Positions 24,988-32,842 of a stretch of DNA of 32,842 nucleotides are shown here, piece by piece. This stretch comes from Bathymodiolus heckerae thiotrophic gill symbiont. GTDB lineage: Bacteria; Pseudomonadota; Gammaproteobacteria; PS1; Pseudothioglobaceae. The stretch spans positions 1-32,842 of the forward strand of contig NZ_FQTP01000010.1 in NCBI RefSeq assembly GCF_900128515.1. Reading direction: 5' to 3'. The notes beneath the pieces were generated by a model that worked only from the letters and a program-made list of their open reading frames with translations, searched no databases and was not told the origin of the DNA. Each line of letters starts with the position of its first letter. Position 1 is the stretch's first letter. A program made the position numbers and the translations under genes.

Positions 24988-25863
24988 TTAACTTAGAAGA
25001 TTTGACAATTTCTGACGATAAGCAGCACTTGCTTCTGGATTGGTTTTTTCAAGCATGTTGCAAATCATGCCAATCATCTCTCTAGCCGCACCTTCTTTAT
25101 AATTTGAGTCATTTTGTTGAATTTTAAACAGTAAATCGACACCTTGATCAATATCATGTTGAGCAATAAAACAAATGGCTAGATCAAATTTCACCTGATT
25201 GTTATCTGCGTCTTCCACCAATAGCGCTTGTAATACCTCAACACCTTGTGTACTCCGTGCTAATTTTTTAAAATTTAACTGGCTAGAAATAGCCAAGCCA
25301 ATTTCACTTTTTTGAGCCTCGTCACCGACTTTATTAAATAATCCTTCAGCTTGCTCAAGCTCGTTAATATCTAAAAAAATTTGCACCATATCAAGTGCCA
25401 CTCTAACATTAGCAGGATCAGAGTTAATTGCTTGAGTAAGCAGCATAATTGCCTCAGAGGTTTCGCCAGCTAAATGCTTTTCACGTGCTCGCTCTCGCAT
25501 TTCATCAGACTCTCTAAATACGCCATAATGCTTTAACAACAGTCTCAGCTCATCAGTACGATACTGTCCCTCTTCTCGCTGAACCTCTACACCATCTTTA
25601 AAAACAATAATAGTAGGCACATTGGTAACAGAAAATTGAGTTTTTAACTCTTCCTGTTCATCAATATCAATTTTTGCAAAAATAAAATCACCAGGAAATT
25701 CAGTTGCCAATTGCGAAAGCTCGTCAGCCATTTGAATACAAGGTCCAGCCCAAACAGCCATAAATTCAACAATAACAGGAATATGATTTGAATTATGAAT
25801 CACTAATTCTTTAAAATTATTTTGACTGACTTCAAAAATTAGAGGTTTATTTTCAGTGCTCAC
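24988..25863 (-). CDS. CnoX/YbbN-like thioredoxin-TPR protein
   Basis: Residues 8-108 form a thioredoxin fold with FMAVWAGPCIQMADEL near 34-49. The first active-site Cys of the usual CGPC is Ala, so only one redox Cys remains. This recalls CnoX, a holdase chaperone with a similar single-Cys site. The C-terminal 170 residues are helical TPR-like repeats. It is the last gene of the cbb operon, 18 bases after an 84-residue unknown gene. I infer a role in protecting or folding RuBisCO or its activase; the link is by position only. Confidence 0.82.
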   Translation of the reverse strand: MSTENKPLIFEVSQNNFKELVIHNSNHIPVIVEFMAVWAGPCIQMADELSQLATEFPGDFIFAKIDIDEQEELKTQFSVTNVPTIIVFKDGVEVQREEGQYRTDELRLLLKHYGVFRESDEMRERAREKHLAGETSEAIMLLTQAINSDPANVRVALDMVQIFLDINELEQAEGLFNKVGDEAQKSEIGLAISSQLNFKKLARSTQGVEVLQALLVEDADNNQVKFDLAICFIAQHDIDQGVDLLFKIQQNDSNYKEGAAREMIGMICNMLEKTNPEASAAYRQKLSNLLS

Positions 25864-25881
25864 AAGAACTTCCTTTTATAT

Positions 25882-26136
25882 TTAACGGGGTTGAAATAAA
25901 ATTGCTTTAATAGATTGATAATTAGTGGCTATATTGCGAAGATTTTCTTCACCTAGTTCAGTGTCAATTCTACCTTGATTAAGATCTTTAACTTGATCTA
26001 CATACATTTTTTTAAGCGTATCTAGTGTTGCAGTTATTTCATAAACAGTTGGATTGCCAAAGTCTTTCCAATCTTGAGGTAATATATAAGGATATGCAGG
26101 AACAAACTCTATGAGTTTTTCATCATCCTCAAACAT
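25882..26136 (-). CDS. Unknown 84-residue protein in the cbb operon
   Basis: I do not recognise this family. The protein is acidic, begins MFEDDEKLIEFVPAYPYILP and is mostly helical in appearance. ITATLDTLKKMYVDQVKDL near 34-52 is an amphipathic helix. There is no signal or membrane segment. It is 6 bases after cbbO and 18 before the CnoX-like gene, so it is almost certainly translated from the RuBisCO activase transcript. A small accessory or adaptor role in the CbbQ/CbbO complex is a guess. Confidence 0.65.
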   Translation of the reverse strand: MFEDDEKLIEFVPAYPYILPQDWKDFGNPTVYEITATLDTLKKMYVDQVKDLNQGRIDTELGEENLRNIATNYQSIKAILFQPR

Positions 26137-26142
26137 TGAAAA

Positions 26143-28488
26143 TTAAGCGGTAAGACTCGCGAATAACAATGGAAGCTGTTCTGGCAACTTTTCAACATTT
26201 TCAATAACGGTATAGTTATTTTCACCAAAAATGCGTTTCACATAGGCATCAGCATGAGGGTCAAGCGTTAAACAATAAGTTAATACGCCTGTTGAATACA
26301 ATTCTTCCACGGCTTTTTTAGTGTCAAAGCGCAAGTGTTGCGGATCTGTTTCATCGATATCTGCTGGTTCTCCATCTGTCACCAATAGAATTAACTTTCG
26401 TTTTTCTTGCTGTTTGTGTAAGTGTGTGCCAGCATGTCTAAGAGCTGCACCCATACGTGTAGATAAGCCACCCTTCATACCTGCAAGACGTGCTTTAGCT
26501 TCATCATCAAAATGTTGATTAAAGTCTTTTAAACGAAAATATTGAACGTCATGACGACCATCAGAAGCAAAACCGTGTAATGCAAATGGATCACCAATAC
26601 CTTCCATAGCAACTGATACTAGTGTGGCGGCTTCACGCGTTAACTGCAAAATAGTTTTATCAGAATCGCCCACCATCTCGTTAGTAGATTCGGACAAGTC
26701 TAATAATACCACAATAGACAAATCTCTAGTATTGAGCACGTTACGCATAGTGATACGTGGATTTGGCTGATCACCCATACGAATTGAAATCATAGCATCA
26801 ATGGCAGCGTTAATATCAACTTCGTCGCCATCCTCCATGCCACGTTTGCGTTGAACGCCTGCTGGAGCCAATAAATCAATAATTTGACGAATTCTATGAG
26901 CGATGGGCTTATGCTCTAATAAGATATTTTCAATATCTTCTGGATCGCCTTTGGTTGGGCGACGTTCATAAATAGTCGCCCAATCTGGACGATGTAATTG
27001 AATTTGATAATCCCACTCATGATAATGAAACGGATCAGAAATAGGCTCTGTACCCATAGTTTCATTAAATGATCTGGCGTTATCAGTTAAGTCATCCTCA
27101 TACACACGCATTAAGTCTTTACAGGTCCAAATTACTTGAGCATCATCACCAGCTAATTCACAATCAACCTCATGCGCCATCATTAATGGACTTACTTCAA
27201 AACGCTGTTGAGATTGACTGGCAGCAATGTATTCATCGCCCAAGTCCCAGTTAACATCTTCATAATGCCAAATAACACGATTATCATCACGGTAATCAAC
27301 ACGGTAACGCTCAAGAATTCTTAAACTTGGTACGGCCTTTCGACCTGAAAATAAGTTATAAAGCTCAATACCCATTCGCCAAGCAAACTGATTGTTATCT
27401 TTATTTTCTTCAATATTAGCATGGAATTTAGCAGCAAGATCATTTAACTGATCATCATCGCCTTTAGTATCCATATCAAGCAACTGCAAAGCAAAACCTT
27501 CTAAAATTTCCATGGTTTTGTGCTCTGCAGGTTCTTCGTGCTCAAGTAACATTAAAGAACGCCATAATTTCTTTAAGCCCGGAAATTCTTGCACGGCTTT
27601 ATACTCAACGCGTGCATCTTCTAACAAGCCAATAAAAAACATTTGTGCTGGACTGAGTTGTTCAGCAGACATAGACTTTGTCGCGTACATCATATGCGCA
27701 GCCATATGAGCAACAGTGGCACGATAAATCTCTAAACCTTCAACGCCTTCAATATCGTCTAATGCATCTGGAACATACAAAATACGCGTATCAACATACG
27801 GTCGAAAATCTGTATATTCAGCACCTGTTGGACGAATAAAGAAATCACGACCCCATAAAGCACGAAGGTAGAAGTTAAGCTTTCTTTGCACTCTTACAAA
27901 TAACACTCCACGCCTTTCACGCTCTAACATAGCACGTGAATCTTGTGATTCTAATGAAAAATATGAAGTGAGATTTTTAAAATCACGACGGTATGCTTTA
28001 GCACCAAACTGTGACCAACGGCGTAAACCACTCAAGGTGAGTTTAGATAACAATTGATCGATATTGTTCAGCATTGGGCGTAAACCTCGTGCAGCCGTTG
28101 AGGATAGCTGATGTATCATTGTTAAATAGCCGCGTACTAATTGAGCATCGCCCAAATGACGTGCAACCAATGGTAGCGTAGATAACAACAAAGAAACCAC
28201 TTCACCGGAGGTAAGTGACGAAAGTTTCATGGAAGCTGTTACACAATCAGGAATAATATCTTCGCCACATTCTTTTGCAATTTGCGGCATTACCTCTAAA
28301 TAAGTAATTACTAGATCATTACCCCTACCTAAGTTACATAATGATTTAGCACCATCCAAGTAATCTTTTAAACCTGCAGGTGAAATGACACGTGCAGCGT
28401 CAGCAAACGTATGATCGAGTACATTCTTGACCTCTGGTGCGATTTTTTCAAGAAATTCAGAATAATCTTCAAGTAGAATCTTTGACAT
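26143..28488 (-). CDS. cbbO: RuBisCO activase component CbbO (VWA domain)
   Basis: The 781-residue protein has a long helical N-terminal region, then a C-terminal von Willebrand A domain. VLLDLSESTN near 593-602 is its metal-dependent adhesion (MIDAS) site, and LVTDGEPADIDETD near 703-716 is also typical. CbbO acts with the AAA+ CbbQ hexamer to remove inhibitory sugar phosphates from RuBisCO, the VWA domain touching the large subunit. It is 88 bases after cbbQ, with a hairpin between them. Confidence 0.92.
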   Translation of the reverse strand: MSKILLEDYSEFLEKIAPEVKNVLDHTFADAARVISPAGLKDYLDGAKSLCNLGRGNDLVITYLEVMPQIAKECGEDIIPDCVTASMKLSSLTSGEVVSLLLSTLPLVARHLGDAQLVRGYLTMIHQLSSTAARGLRPMLNNIDQLLSKLTLSGLRRWSQFGAKAYRRDFKNLTSYFSLESQDSRAMLERERRGVLFVRVQRKLNFYLRALWGRDFFIRPTGAEYTDFRPYVDTRILYVPDALDDIEGVEGLEIYRATVAHMAAHMMYATKSMSAEQLSPAQMFFIGLLEDARVEYKAVQEFPGLKKLWRSLMLLEHEEPAEHKTMEILEGFALQLLDMDTKGDDDQLNDLAAKFHANIEENKDNNQFAWRMGIELYNLFSGRKAVPSLRILERYRVDYRDDNRVIWHYEDVNWDLGDEYIAASQSQQRFEVSPLMMAHEVDCELAGDDAQVIWTCKDLMRVYEDDLTDNARSFNETMGTEPISDPFHYHEWDYQIQLHRPDWATIYERRPTKGDPEDIENILLEHKPIAHRIRQIIDLLAPAGVQRKRGMEDGDEVDINAAIDAMISIRMGDQPNPRITMRNVLNTRDLSIVVLLDLSESTNEMVGDSDKTILQLTREAATLVSVAMEGIGDPFALHGFASDGRHDVQYFRLKDFNQHFDDEAKARLAGMKGGLSTRMGAALRHAGTHLHKQQEKRKLILLVTDGEPADIDETDPQHLRFDTKKAVEELYSTGVLTYCLTLDPHADAYVKRIFGENNYTVIENVEKLPEQLPLLFASLTA

Positions 28489-28537
28489 AATGACAAATAC
28501 CTTAAATTAACAAAATGTTAAATAATTTAAAAGCTTA

Positions 28538-28564
28538 CATCTTGAAACAACAAGCCTCAAGATG
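28538..28564 (-). other. Intercistronic stem-loop between cbbQ and cbbO
   Basis: CATCTTGA and TCAAGATG form perfect 8-base arms around an 11-base loop in the 88-base cbbQ-cbbO gap. On the minus strand no proper T run follows, so it may stabilise or process the message rather than end it. On the plus strand six T residues follow after a C, so antisense termination is also possible. Confidence 0.45.
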
Positions 28565-28576
28565 CTTTTTTAGGAG

Positions 28577-29392
28577 TTAGCCTAGAAAAGTTTGTACTGC
28601 AGCTTTCAATGTATCGCGCATATCAGGATCATCGGTTAATGGCGTAATCATTGTCATGCTACACGCGGCTTCAGGATCAACACCTTTAGCAATCAACTGA
28701 CCTGCGTATACCAACAAACGAGTAGAGATACCTTCATCAAGACCATGACCTTTAAGATTACGTGCACGATGTGCAATTTGCACTAATTTTTCAGCCATTG
28801 TTACATCTACGCCAGATTCTTTAGTTACAATCGCTACTTCTAAATCAGTTTCAGGGTAATCAAAATCCAAGCCGCCAAAGCGCTGCTTGGTTGATTGCTT
28901 AAGATCTTTCATTAAACTTTGGTAACCAGGGTTGTATGAAATGACTAATTGGAAATCTGGGTGCGCTTTAACTAACTCACCTTTTTTATCCAATGGTAAT
29001 TCGCGACGGTGATCTGTTAATGGGTGAATTACAACCGTTGTATCTTGACGCGCTTCAACAATTTCATCTAAGTAACAAATTGCGCCAATACGAGCTGCTG
29101 TTGTTAATGGGCCATCTTGCCATTTTGTACCGTCTTTGTCTAGTAGAAAACGACCTACTAGATCAGAGGCTGTCATATCTTCATTACAAGCAACACTAAT
29201 CAAAGGTCTGCCTAATTTCCAAGCCATGTATTCAACAAAACGTGATTTACCGCAACCTGTTGGTCCTTTAATCATCATTGGCATACGAACGTCGTATGCA
29301 GATTCATAAAGCTCTACTTCATTATTTACTGATTCATAATACGGCTCATCTTTGATGATGTATTGATTTGGATCTACTTTTATTTCAGACAT
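28577..29392 (-). CDS. cbbQ: RuBisCO activase AAA+ ATPase CbbQ
   Basis: The 271-residue MoxR-type AAA+ protein has GPTGCGKS at 43-50 (Walker A) and GAICYLDE at 103-110 (Walker B). [21 protein letters not shown] near 152-172 contains sensor and Arg-finger elements. CbbQ hexamers use ATP to remodel inhibited RuBisCO together with CbbO. It is 16 bases downstream of a 104-residue unknown gene. Confidence 0.93.
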   Translation of the reverse strand: MSEIKVDPNQYIIKDEPYYESVNNEVELYESAYDVRMPMMIKGPTGCGKSRFVEYMAWKLGRPLISVACNEDMTASDLVGRFLLDKDGTKWQDGPLTTAARIGAICYLDEIVEARQDTTVVIHPLTDHRRELPLDKKGELVKAHPDFQLVISYNPGYQSLMKDLKQSTKQRFGGLDFDYPETDLEVAIVTKESGVDVTMAEKLVQIAHRARNLKGHGLDEGISTRLLVYAGQLIAKGVDPEAACSMTMITPLTDDPDMRDTLKAAVQTFLG

Positions 29393-29408
29393 AACTCTCC
29401 TTTCTTAT

Positions 29409-29723
29409 TTATTCATCTTCATCATCGGTTTCAATCTCACCTGACCAGCCCGATGATTTAGCCTTTTCCAGAGCAGCACCGTGTATTCTTGAGTGTCGCT
29501 GCGCTAACTCCGGCGGTAAAAAACTTACTAAACAACCATACTTATCCCACTCATCATTGACCTTTTGCAAAAGAGCATCAATTCCAGTAAGATTCCAACC
29601 TTCACAGGTCTCAGTTTCTTCAATTAATTCAAAGACCCAGGCGTCTCTAATAAGCTTACCAATCGTAGTCATACCACCATTGATTTCATTGTTAATTCCA
29701 ACATATACTTTAGGTTTATTCAT
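29409..29723 (-). CDS. Unknown 104-residue protein between cbbS and cbbQ
   Basis: I do not recognise the family. The protein has KPKVYVGINNEINGG at the start, WVFELIEETETCEGWNLTGI near 29-48 and an acidic tail ending ETDDEDE. It is soluble, with no signal or membrane segment. It begins just beyond the terminator that follows cbbS and ends 16 bases before cbbQ, so it heads the cbbQ-cbbO part of the unit. A link to RuBisCO assembly or activation is suggested only by position. Confidence 0.7.
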   Translation of the reverse strand: MNKPKVYVGINNEINGGMTTIGKLIRDAWVFELIEETETCEGWNLTGIDALLQKVNDEWDKYGCLVSFLPPELAQRHSRIHGAALEKAKSSGWSGEIETDDEDE

Positions 29724-29741
29724 AGTGCATTATTTTATAGC

Positions 29742-29776
29742 AAAAAAAACCCCAACTACAAGAGTTGGGGTTTTTT
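29742..29776. terminator. Bidirectional rho-independent terminator after cbbS
   Basis: CCCCAACT (29750-29757) and AGTTGGGG (29763-29770) form a perfect 8-base stem with a 5-base loop. It is flanked by eight A residues on one side and six T residues on the other. For leftward transcription it ends cbbLS messages before the 104-residue gene and cbbQO. Partial read-through would give less activase than RuBisCO. Confidence 0.9.
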
Positions 29777-29796
29777 GTGTCGAACTTAATTAACTA

Positions 29797-30144
29797 TTAA
29801 ACCGTTTGACCACGGTAAATAACCATTGAAGTACCTGCACATTGTGCGAAGTTGTCTAGACCTAACAAACGAACATGATTGTCCGGATGTGCAGCATGAC
29901 AATTTTCAATTTCTTGAAGAATCGCGTCAACATCTGTTTCACCAAACATTGGAAGTTTCCACATGTACCAGTATGAACCAGCAGCATGCTGAGGCTCAGT
30001 GTGCTCTACACTTGGGTTCCAACCCTTGTCAACAATATATTGAATCTGCACACGCATTTGCTCAGCAGTTAATGTTGGTAAGTATGAGAAAGTCTCAAAT
30101 TTACGACTTTCAGTGTTACCTAAACTTGATTGATAATCTTGCAT
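29797..30144 (-). CDS. cbbS: RuBisCO small subunit, form I
   Basis: The 115-residue protein is a bacterial form I small subunit. [20 protein letters not shown] near 15-34, [27 protein letters not shown] near 57-72 and [14 protein letters not shown] at the end are the family pattern. It caps the L8 core to form L8S8. It follows cbbL by 69 bases, with a strong hairpin between, and has an AAGGAG ribosome-binding site. Confidence 0.96.
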   Translation of the reverse strand: MQDYQSSLGNTESRKFETFSYLPTLTAEQMRVQIQYIVDKGWNPSVEHTEPQHAAGSYWYMWKLPMFGETDVDAILQEIENCHAAHPDNHVRLLGLDNFAQCAGTSMVIYRGQTV

Positions 30145-30171
30145 ATTAATGCTCCTTATTTTTTAGTTAAT

Positions 30172-30201
30172 TAACAAAGTGTTTTCTCAAACACTTTGTT
30201 A
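30172..30201 (-). other. Stem-loop with GAGA (GNRA) tetraloop between cbbL and cbbS
   Basis: In the minus-strand RNA, TAACAAAGTGTTT pairs perfectly with AAACACTTTGTTA (13 base pairs) around the loop GAGA. That loop fits the GNRA class. No T run follows, so a terminator is unlikely. It probably guards the cbbL 3' end or sets the cbbL to cbbS ratio. Confidence 0.7.
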
Positions 30202-30213
30202 GTGATACTTTAC

Positions 30214-31632
30214 TTATTTATGTGCTGCGTCAATCTTGTCAACAGTATCGAATTCAAACTTGATTTCTTTCCAAGTTTCCATTGCGATTGCCAATTCAGG
30301 ACTGTGCTTAGCTGCAGAAGTAAGAATATCTTTACCTTCTTTCTCAAGCTCACGACCAGAGTTACGAGCTTCAACACAAGCTTCAACCGCTACACGGTTT
30401 GCTGCTGCGCCTGCTGCGTTACCCCACGGGTGACCCAGTGTACCACCACCAAACTGTAGACAAGAGTCGTCACCGAAAATGTTTACTAGTGCTGGCATGT
30501 GCCATACGTGAATACCGCCAGAAGCTACAGGGATTACACCTGGCATAGAGCCCCAGTCTTGATCAAAGAAGATACCGCGTGAACGATCTTCTTTAATAAA
30601 TGAATCACGCATAATGTCGATCCAACCCAATGTTGCTTCACGGTCGCCTTCAAGCTTACCAACAACAGTACCTGAGTGTAAATGATCACCACCAGACAAA
30701 CGCAAGATTTTAGCCAAAACGCGGAAATGAATACCATGGTGCGGGTTACGATCTAATACTGCGTGCATTGCACGGTGAATGTGTAACAACATACCGTTAT
30801 CTTGACACCATTGTGCTAGACCAGTATTAGCAGTCCAACCACCAGTAATGTAGTCATGCATAATAATTGGCGAACCAATTTCTTTAGCATATTCAGCACG
30901 CTTCATCATCTCATCAGCAGTAGGTGCTGTTACATTTAAGTAATGACCTTTACGCTCACCAGTTTCAGCTTCAGCTTTCTCGATAGCTTCTTGCACGAAG
31001 TCAAAACGAGCTCTCCAACGCATGAATGGCTGAGAGTTAATATTCTCATCATCTTTCGTGAAGTCTAAACCACCACGAAGACCTTCATAACATGCACGGC
31101 CATAGTTCTTAGCAGATAAACCTAACTTAGGTTTAATTGTACAACCCAAGAAAGGACGACCGTATTTATTAAGAATATCACGCTCCATACTAATACCTTG
31201 TGGCGGACCATTACAAGTCATTACGTATGCAATTGGGAATCTAATATCTTCAAGTCTTAATGCACGTAAAGCTTTAAAGCCGAATACGTTACCAACTAGA
31301 GAAGTCATTACGTTCACTACTGAACCTTCTTCAAATAAGTCAATTGGGTATGCAACAAATCCGTAAAAACATGTATCGTCACCTGGTACATCTTCAATCG
31401 CATATGCGCGACCTTTGTAGTGGTCAAGATCAGTTAATAGATCCGTCCATACAGTTGTCCAAGTACCCGTTGAAGACTCAGCTGCTACTGCTGCTGCAAT
31501 TTCTTCACGAGGTACACCCTCTTGTGGTGTAATTTTAAAACACGCCAGGATATCCGTATCTAACGGTGTGTAATCCGGCATCCAATAAGTATCGCGGTAA
31601 TCTTTTACACCCGCATCATAAACCTTTGCCAT
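30214..31632 (-). CDS. cbbL: RuBisCO large subunit, form I (IA-like)
   Basis: The 472-residue protein is complete. [19 protein letters not shown] near 168-186 has the first catalytic Lys. [20 protein letters not shown] near 192-211 has the carbamylated Lys and its metal-binding Asp/Glu. [31 protein letters not shown] and [15 protein letters not shown] complete the active site. It fixes CO2 on ribulose-1,5-bisphosphate. The N-terminus and the cbbLS-cbbQO layout fit form IA of the non-carboxysomal (IAq) kind. AAAGGAG precedes the ATG. Divergent cbbR is presumably its activator. Confidence 0.96.
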   Translation of the reverse strand: MAKVYDAGVKDYRDTYWMPDYTPLDTDILACFKITPQEGVPREEIAAAVAAESSTGTWTTVWTDLLTDLDHYKGRAYAIEDVPGDDTCFYGFVAYPIDLFEEGSVVNVMTSLVGNVFGFKALRALRLEDIRFPIAYVMTCNGPPQGISMERDILNKYGRPFLGCTIKPKLGLSAKNYGRACYEGLRGGLDFTKDDENINSQPFMRWRARFDFVQEAIEKAEAETGERKGHYLNVTAPTADEMMKRAEYAKEIGSPIIMHDYITGGWTANTGLAQWCQDNGMLLHIHRAMHAVLDRNPHHGIHFRVLAKILRLSGGDHLHSGTVVGKLEGDREATLGWIDIMRDSFIKEDRSRGIFFDQDWGSMPGVIPVASGGIHVWHMPALVNIFGDDSCLQFGGGTLGHPWGNAAGAAANRVAVEACVEARNSGRELEKEGKDILTSAAKHSPELAIAMETWKEIKFEFDTVDKIDAAHK

Positions 31633-31727
31633 TTTTTATAGCTCCTTTCATTAAAAGAACCGCAATCATACAATATATTTTATATAATGTAGAATAATAT
31701 TTATTTAAATAATAATAAGATTTACTT
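31633..31727. promoter_or_regulatory. Divergent cbbL/cbbR promoter region
   Basis: The 95-base gap is very AT-rich. It has a strong cbbL ribosome-binding site (AAAGGAG) and a TATGAT-like -10 near 31655-31660 on the minus strand. A perfect 12-base palindrome, TTATTTAAATAA, lies at 31701-31712. LysR-type CbbR should bind here, but I cannot fix its site. Confidence 0.5.
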
Positions 31728-32609
31728 ATGATTAACTATACATTAAAACAACTCTATAGTTTCGAGGCTGTCGTACGTACCAAAAGCTTTACCAAGGCCA
31801 GTAAAGAACTATTTGTAACTCAGCCAGCAGTTTATATGCAAGTACAACAACTCACCAAAAATATTGGCTCAGACCTTATTAGCACTAGGGGGAAAATTGT
31901 TACACCTACCCACATTGGTAAAATGTTTTATCAAACCTGTCTTGATATTATTGATACACTTGAAAATAGCAAACTAGCTATTGAGCAAACATTAGATCCT
32001 GAAGCGGGCCATCTGCAAATCGCTGTTGCCACCACGACTAACTCCTTTGTTAGTCGAATTTTAGCCAAATTTAAAGCGGAATTTCCAAGAATGACATTCC
32101 ACCTAGAAGTGACCAATCGAAAAATGTTATTGGAAAAACTTATAGATAATTCTGCTGACTTAATCATTATGGGAGAGCCTCCACTAGAAATGGATTTAGA
32201 AACTCTACCATTCATGGAAAACCCACTGATCGCTATTGCTCATCCTGATCATCCCCTGCTAGGCAAAAATAACAGCATTAAAGATCTTAACAAAGAAACT
32301 CTTATTACTCGTGAAGAAGGCTCAGGTACGCGTATTACCATTGAGCGTATTACCGGTATGAAGTTTAATTCAGATATTCAAATTAACTCCAATGAAGCAA
32401 TTATTGAAGCGGTTCAAGCAGGACTAGGCATTGGCTTTGTATCCAAACATACGGTAAATCTCGAGCTTGATAATGGCATCATTAAGCAACTTACTGCTCA
32501 AAAATTCCCTATTACACGTCACTGGTACATCGTACATAACAAGAAGAGTCGACTATCCCCTATTGCCAAAAAGTTTAAAACTTTTATTATTGATAATGGC
32601 GATTTATAA
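31728..32609 (+). CDS. cbbR: LysR-family regulator of CO2 fixation
   Basis: The 293-residue protein has an N-terminal winged HTH (FTKASKELFVTQPAVYMQVQ near 20-39) and a LysR effector domain from about 90. That position next to cbbL and the length match CbbR, which activates the cbb operon in response to metabolites of the Calvin cycle. It is divergent from cbbL with a 95-base gap. Confidence 0.9.
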   Translation: MINYTLKQLYSFEAVVRTKSFTKASKELFVTQPAVYMQVQQLTKNIGSDLISTRGKIVTPTHIGKMFYQTCLDIIDTLENSKLAIEQTLDPEAGHLQIAVATTTNSFVSRILAKFKAEFPRMTFHLEVTNRKMLLEKLIDNSADLIIMGEPPLEMDLETLPFMENPLIAIAHPDHPLLGKNNSIKDLNKETLITREEGSGTRITIERITGMKFNSDIQINSNEAIIEAVQAGLGIGFVSKHTVNLELDNGIIKQLTAQKFPITRHWYIVHNKKSRLSPIAKKFKTFIIDNGDL

Positions 32610-32622
32610 CATTCTGCTTACC

Positions 32623-32654
32623 AAAAAAATCCCCATTTAATGGGGATTTTTTTT
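32623..32654. terminator. Bidirectional terminator between cbbR and groEL
   Basis: ATCCCCAT and ATGGGGAT form a perfect stem around TTA, with seven A residues before and eight T residues after. It serves converging cbbR and groEL messages. Confidence 0.9.
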
Positions 32655-32676
32655 ACTTAATATATAGCCTTAATGA

Positions 32677-32842
32677 CTAGCCATATTGATTCATAGGATC
32701 GCCACCAACGCCACCTGCAGCTGCACCAGCTTCTTGCGGGATGTCAGTAATCATTGCCTCAGTAGTAATCATCAATCCGGAGATACTCGCCGCATGTTGT
32801 AAGGCTGCACGAGTTACTTTAGTTGGATCAAGGATGCCCATT
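32677..32842 (-). CDS. groL: GroEL chaperonin, C-terminal part (5' end outside window)
   Basis: The last 54 residues, on the minus strand, read [20 protein letters not shown], then [17 protein letters not shown], as in GroEL. The end, [12 protein letters not shown], lacks the Gly-Gly-Met repeats usual in the flexible tail. The stop is TAG at 32677-32679, and a terminator follows. Confidence 0.93.
   Translation of the reverse strand, partial: MGILDPTKVTRAALQHAASISGLMITTEAMITDIPQEAGAAAGGVGGDPMNQYG

Noticed and set aside
30214-31632. Form II RuBisCO, as in several related symbionts
   Set aside because: The large subunit sequence and the adjacent small subunit gene show form I.
1-32842. CRISPR array, tRNA or rRNA genes
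   Set aside because: No regular spaced repeats, cloverleaf-like sequence or rRNA stretches were seen in the intergenic gaps.

Overview
The window is AT-rich, densely coded gammaproteobacterial DNA. The gene set suggests a chemolithoautotrophic sulfur oxidiser of the SUP05/Thioglobus/vent-symbiont group: a form I RuBisCO operon with cbbQ and cbbO, a nearby DsrC-like gene, nitrate/nitrite assimilation genes and a full molybdenum-cofactor set. Form I rather than form II RuBisCO, transposase remnants and decaying small genes would fit a bathymodiolin-type thiotrophic symbiont or a close relative. That placement is inference from gene content; no rRNA gene is present.

Region 1 (1-4647) is accessory. 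The 3' end of an IS1595-type element has cut the last gene of a tightly overlapping six-gene minus-strand operon. In transcription order it encodes a DoxX-like membrane protein, a cysteine-sulfinate/glutamate-type PLP decarboxylase, a cysteine-dioxygenase-like cupin, two different ATP-grasp ligases and a truncated VTT/DedA membrane protein. The dioxygenase and decarboxylase resemble the cysteine-to-hypotaurine route, and the ATP-grasp pair suggests the product is built into a conjugate or peptide. This is the best candidate here for an undescribed system.

Region 2 (4714-10575) is mostly housekeeping: a TrpD-like protein with a Rieske ferredoxin, a lytic transglycosylase lipoprotein, a cold-shock-domain membrane protein, a thiopurine methyltransferase-like protein, a TlpA-like thioredoxin, ung, pdxB and mlaC.

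Region 3 (10639-24941) handles nitrogen oxyanions and molybdenum cofactor. The operon nirB - nitrate transporter - PP2C/kinase fusion - small nasA-type nitrate reductase reads leftward behind a leader carrying two tandem terminator-like hairpins. Molybdopterin genes (moaE, mobA, moeA-moaC-moaA-moaD, mogA) supply the cofactor that NasA needs. mreB, an HU gene, a frameshifted dsrC-like gene and a nonsense-interrupted small ORF lie between moaD and mogA.

Region 4 (24988-32609) is carbon fixation. cbbL-cbbS, a terminator, a 104-aa unknown gene, cbbQ, cbbO, an 84-aa unknown gene and a CnoX-like thioredoxin-TPR gene read leftward, with cbbR divergent. The window ends in the 3' end of groEL (minus strand).
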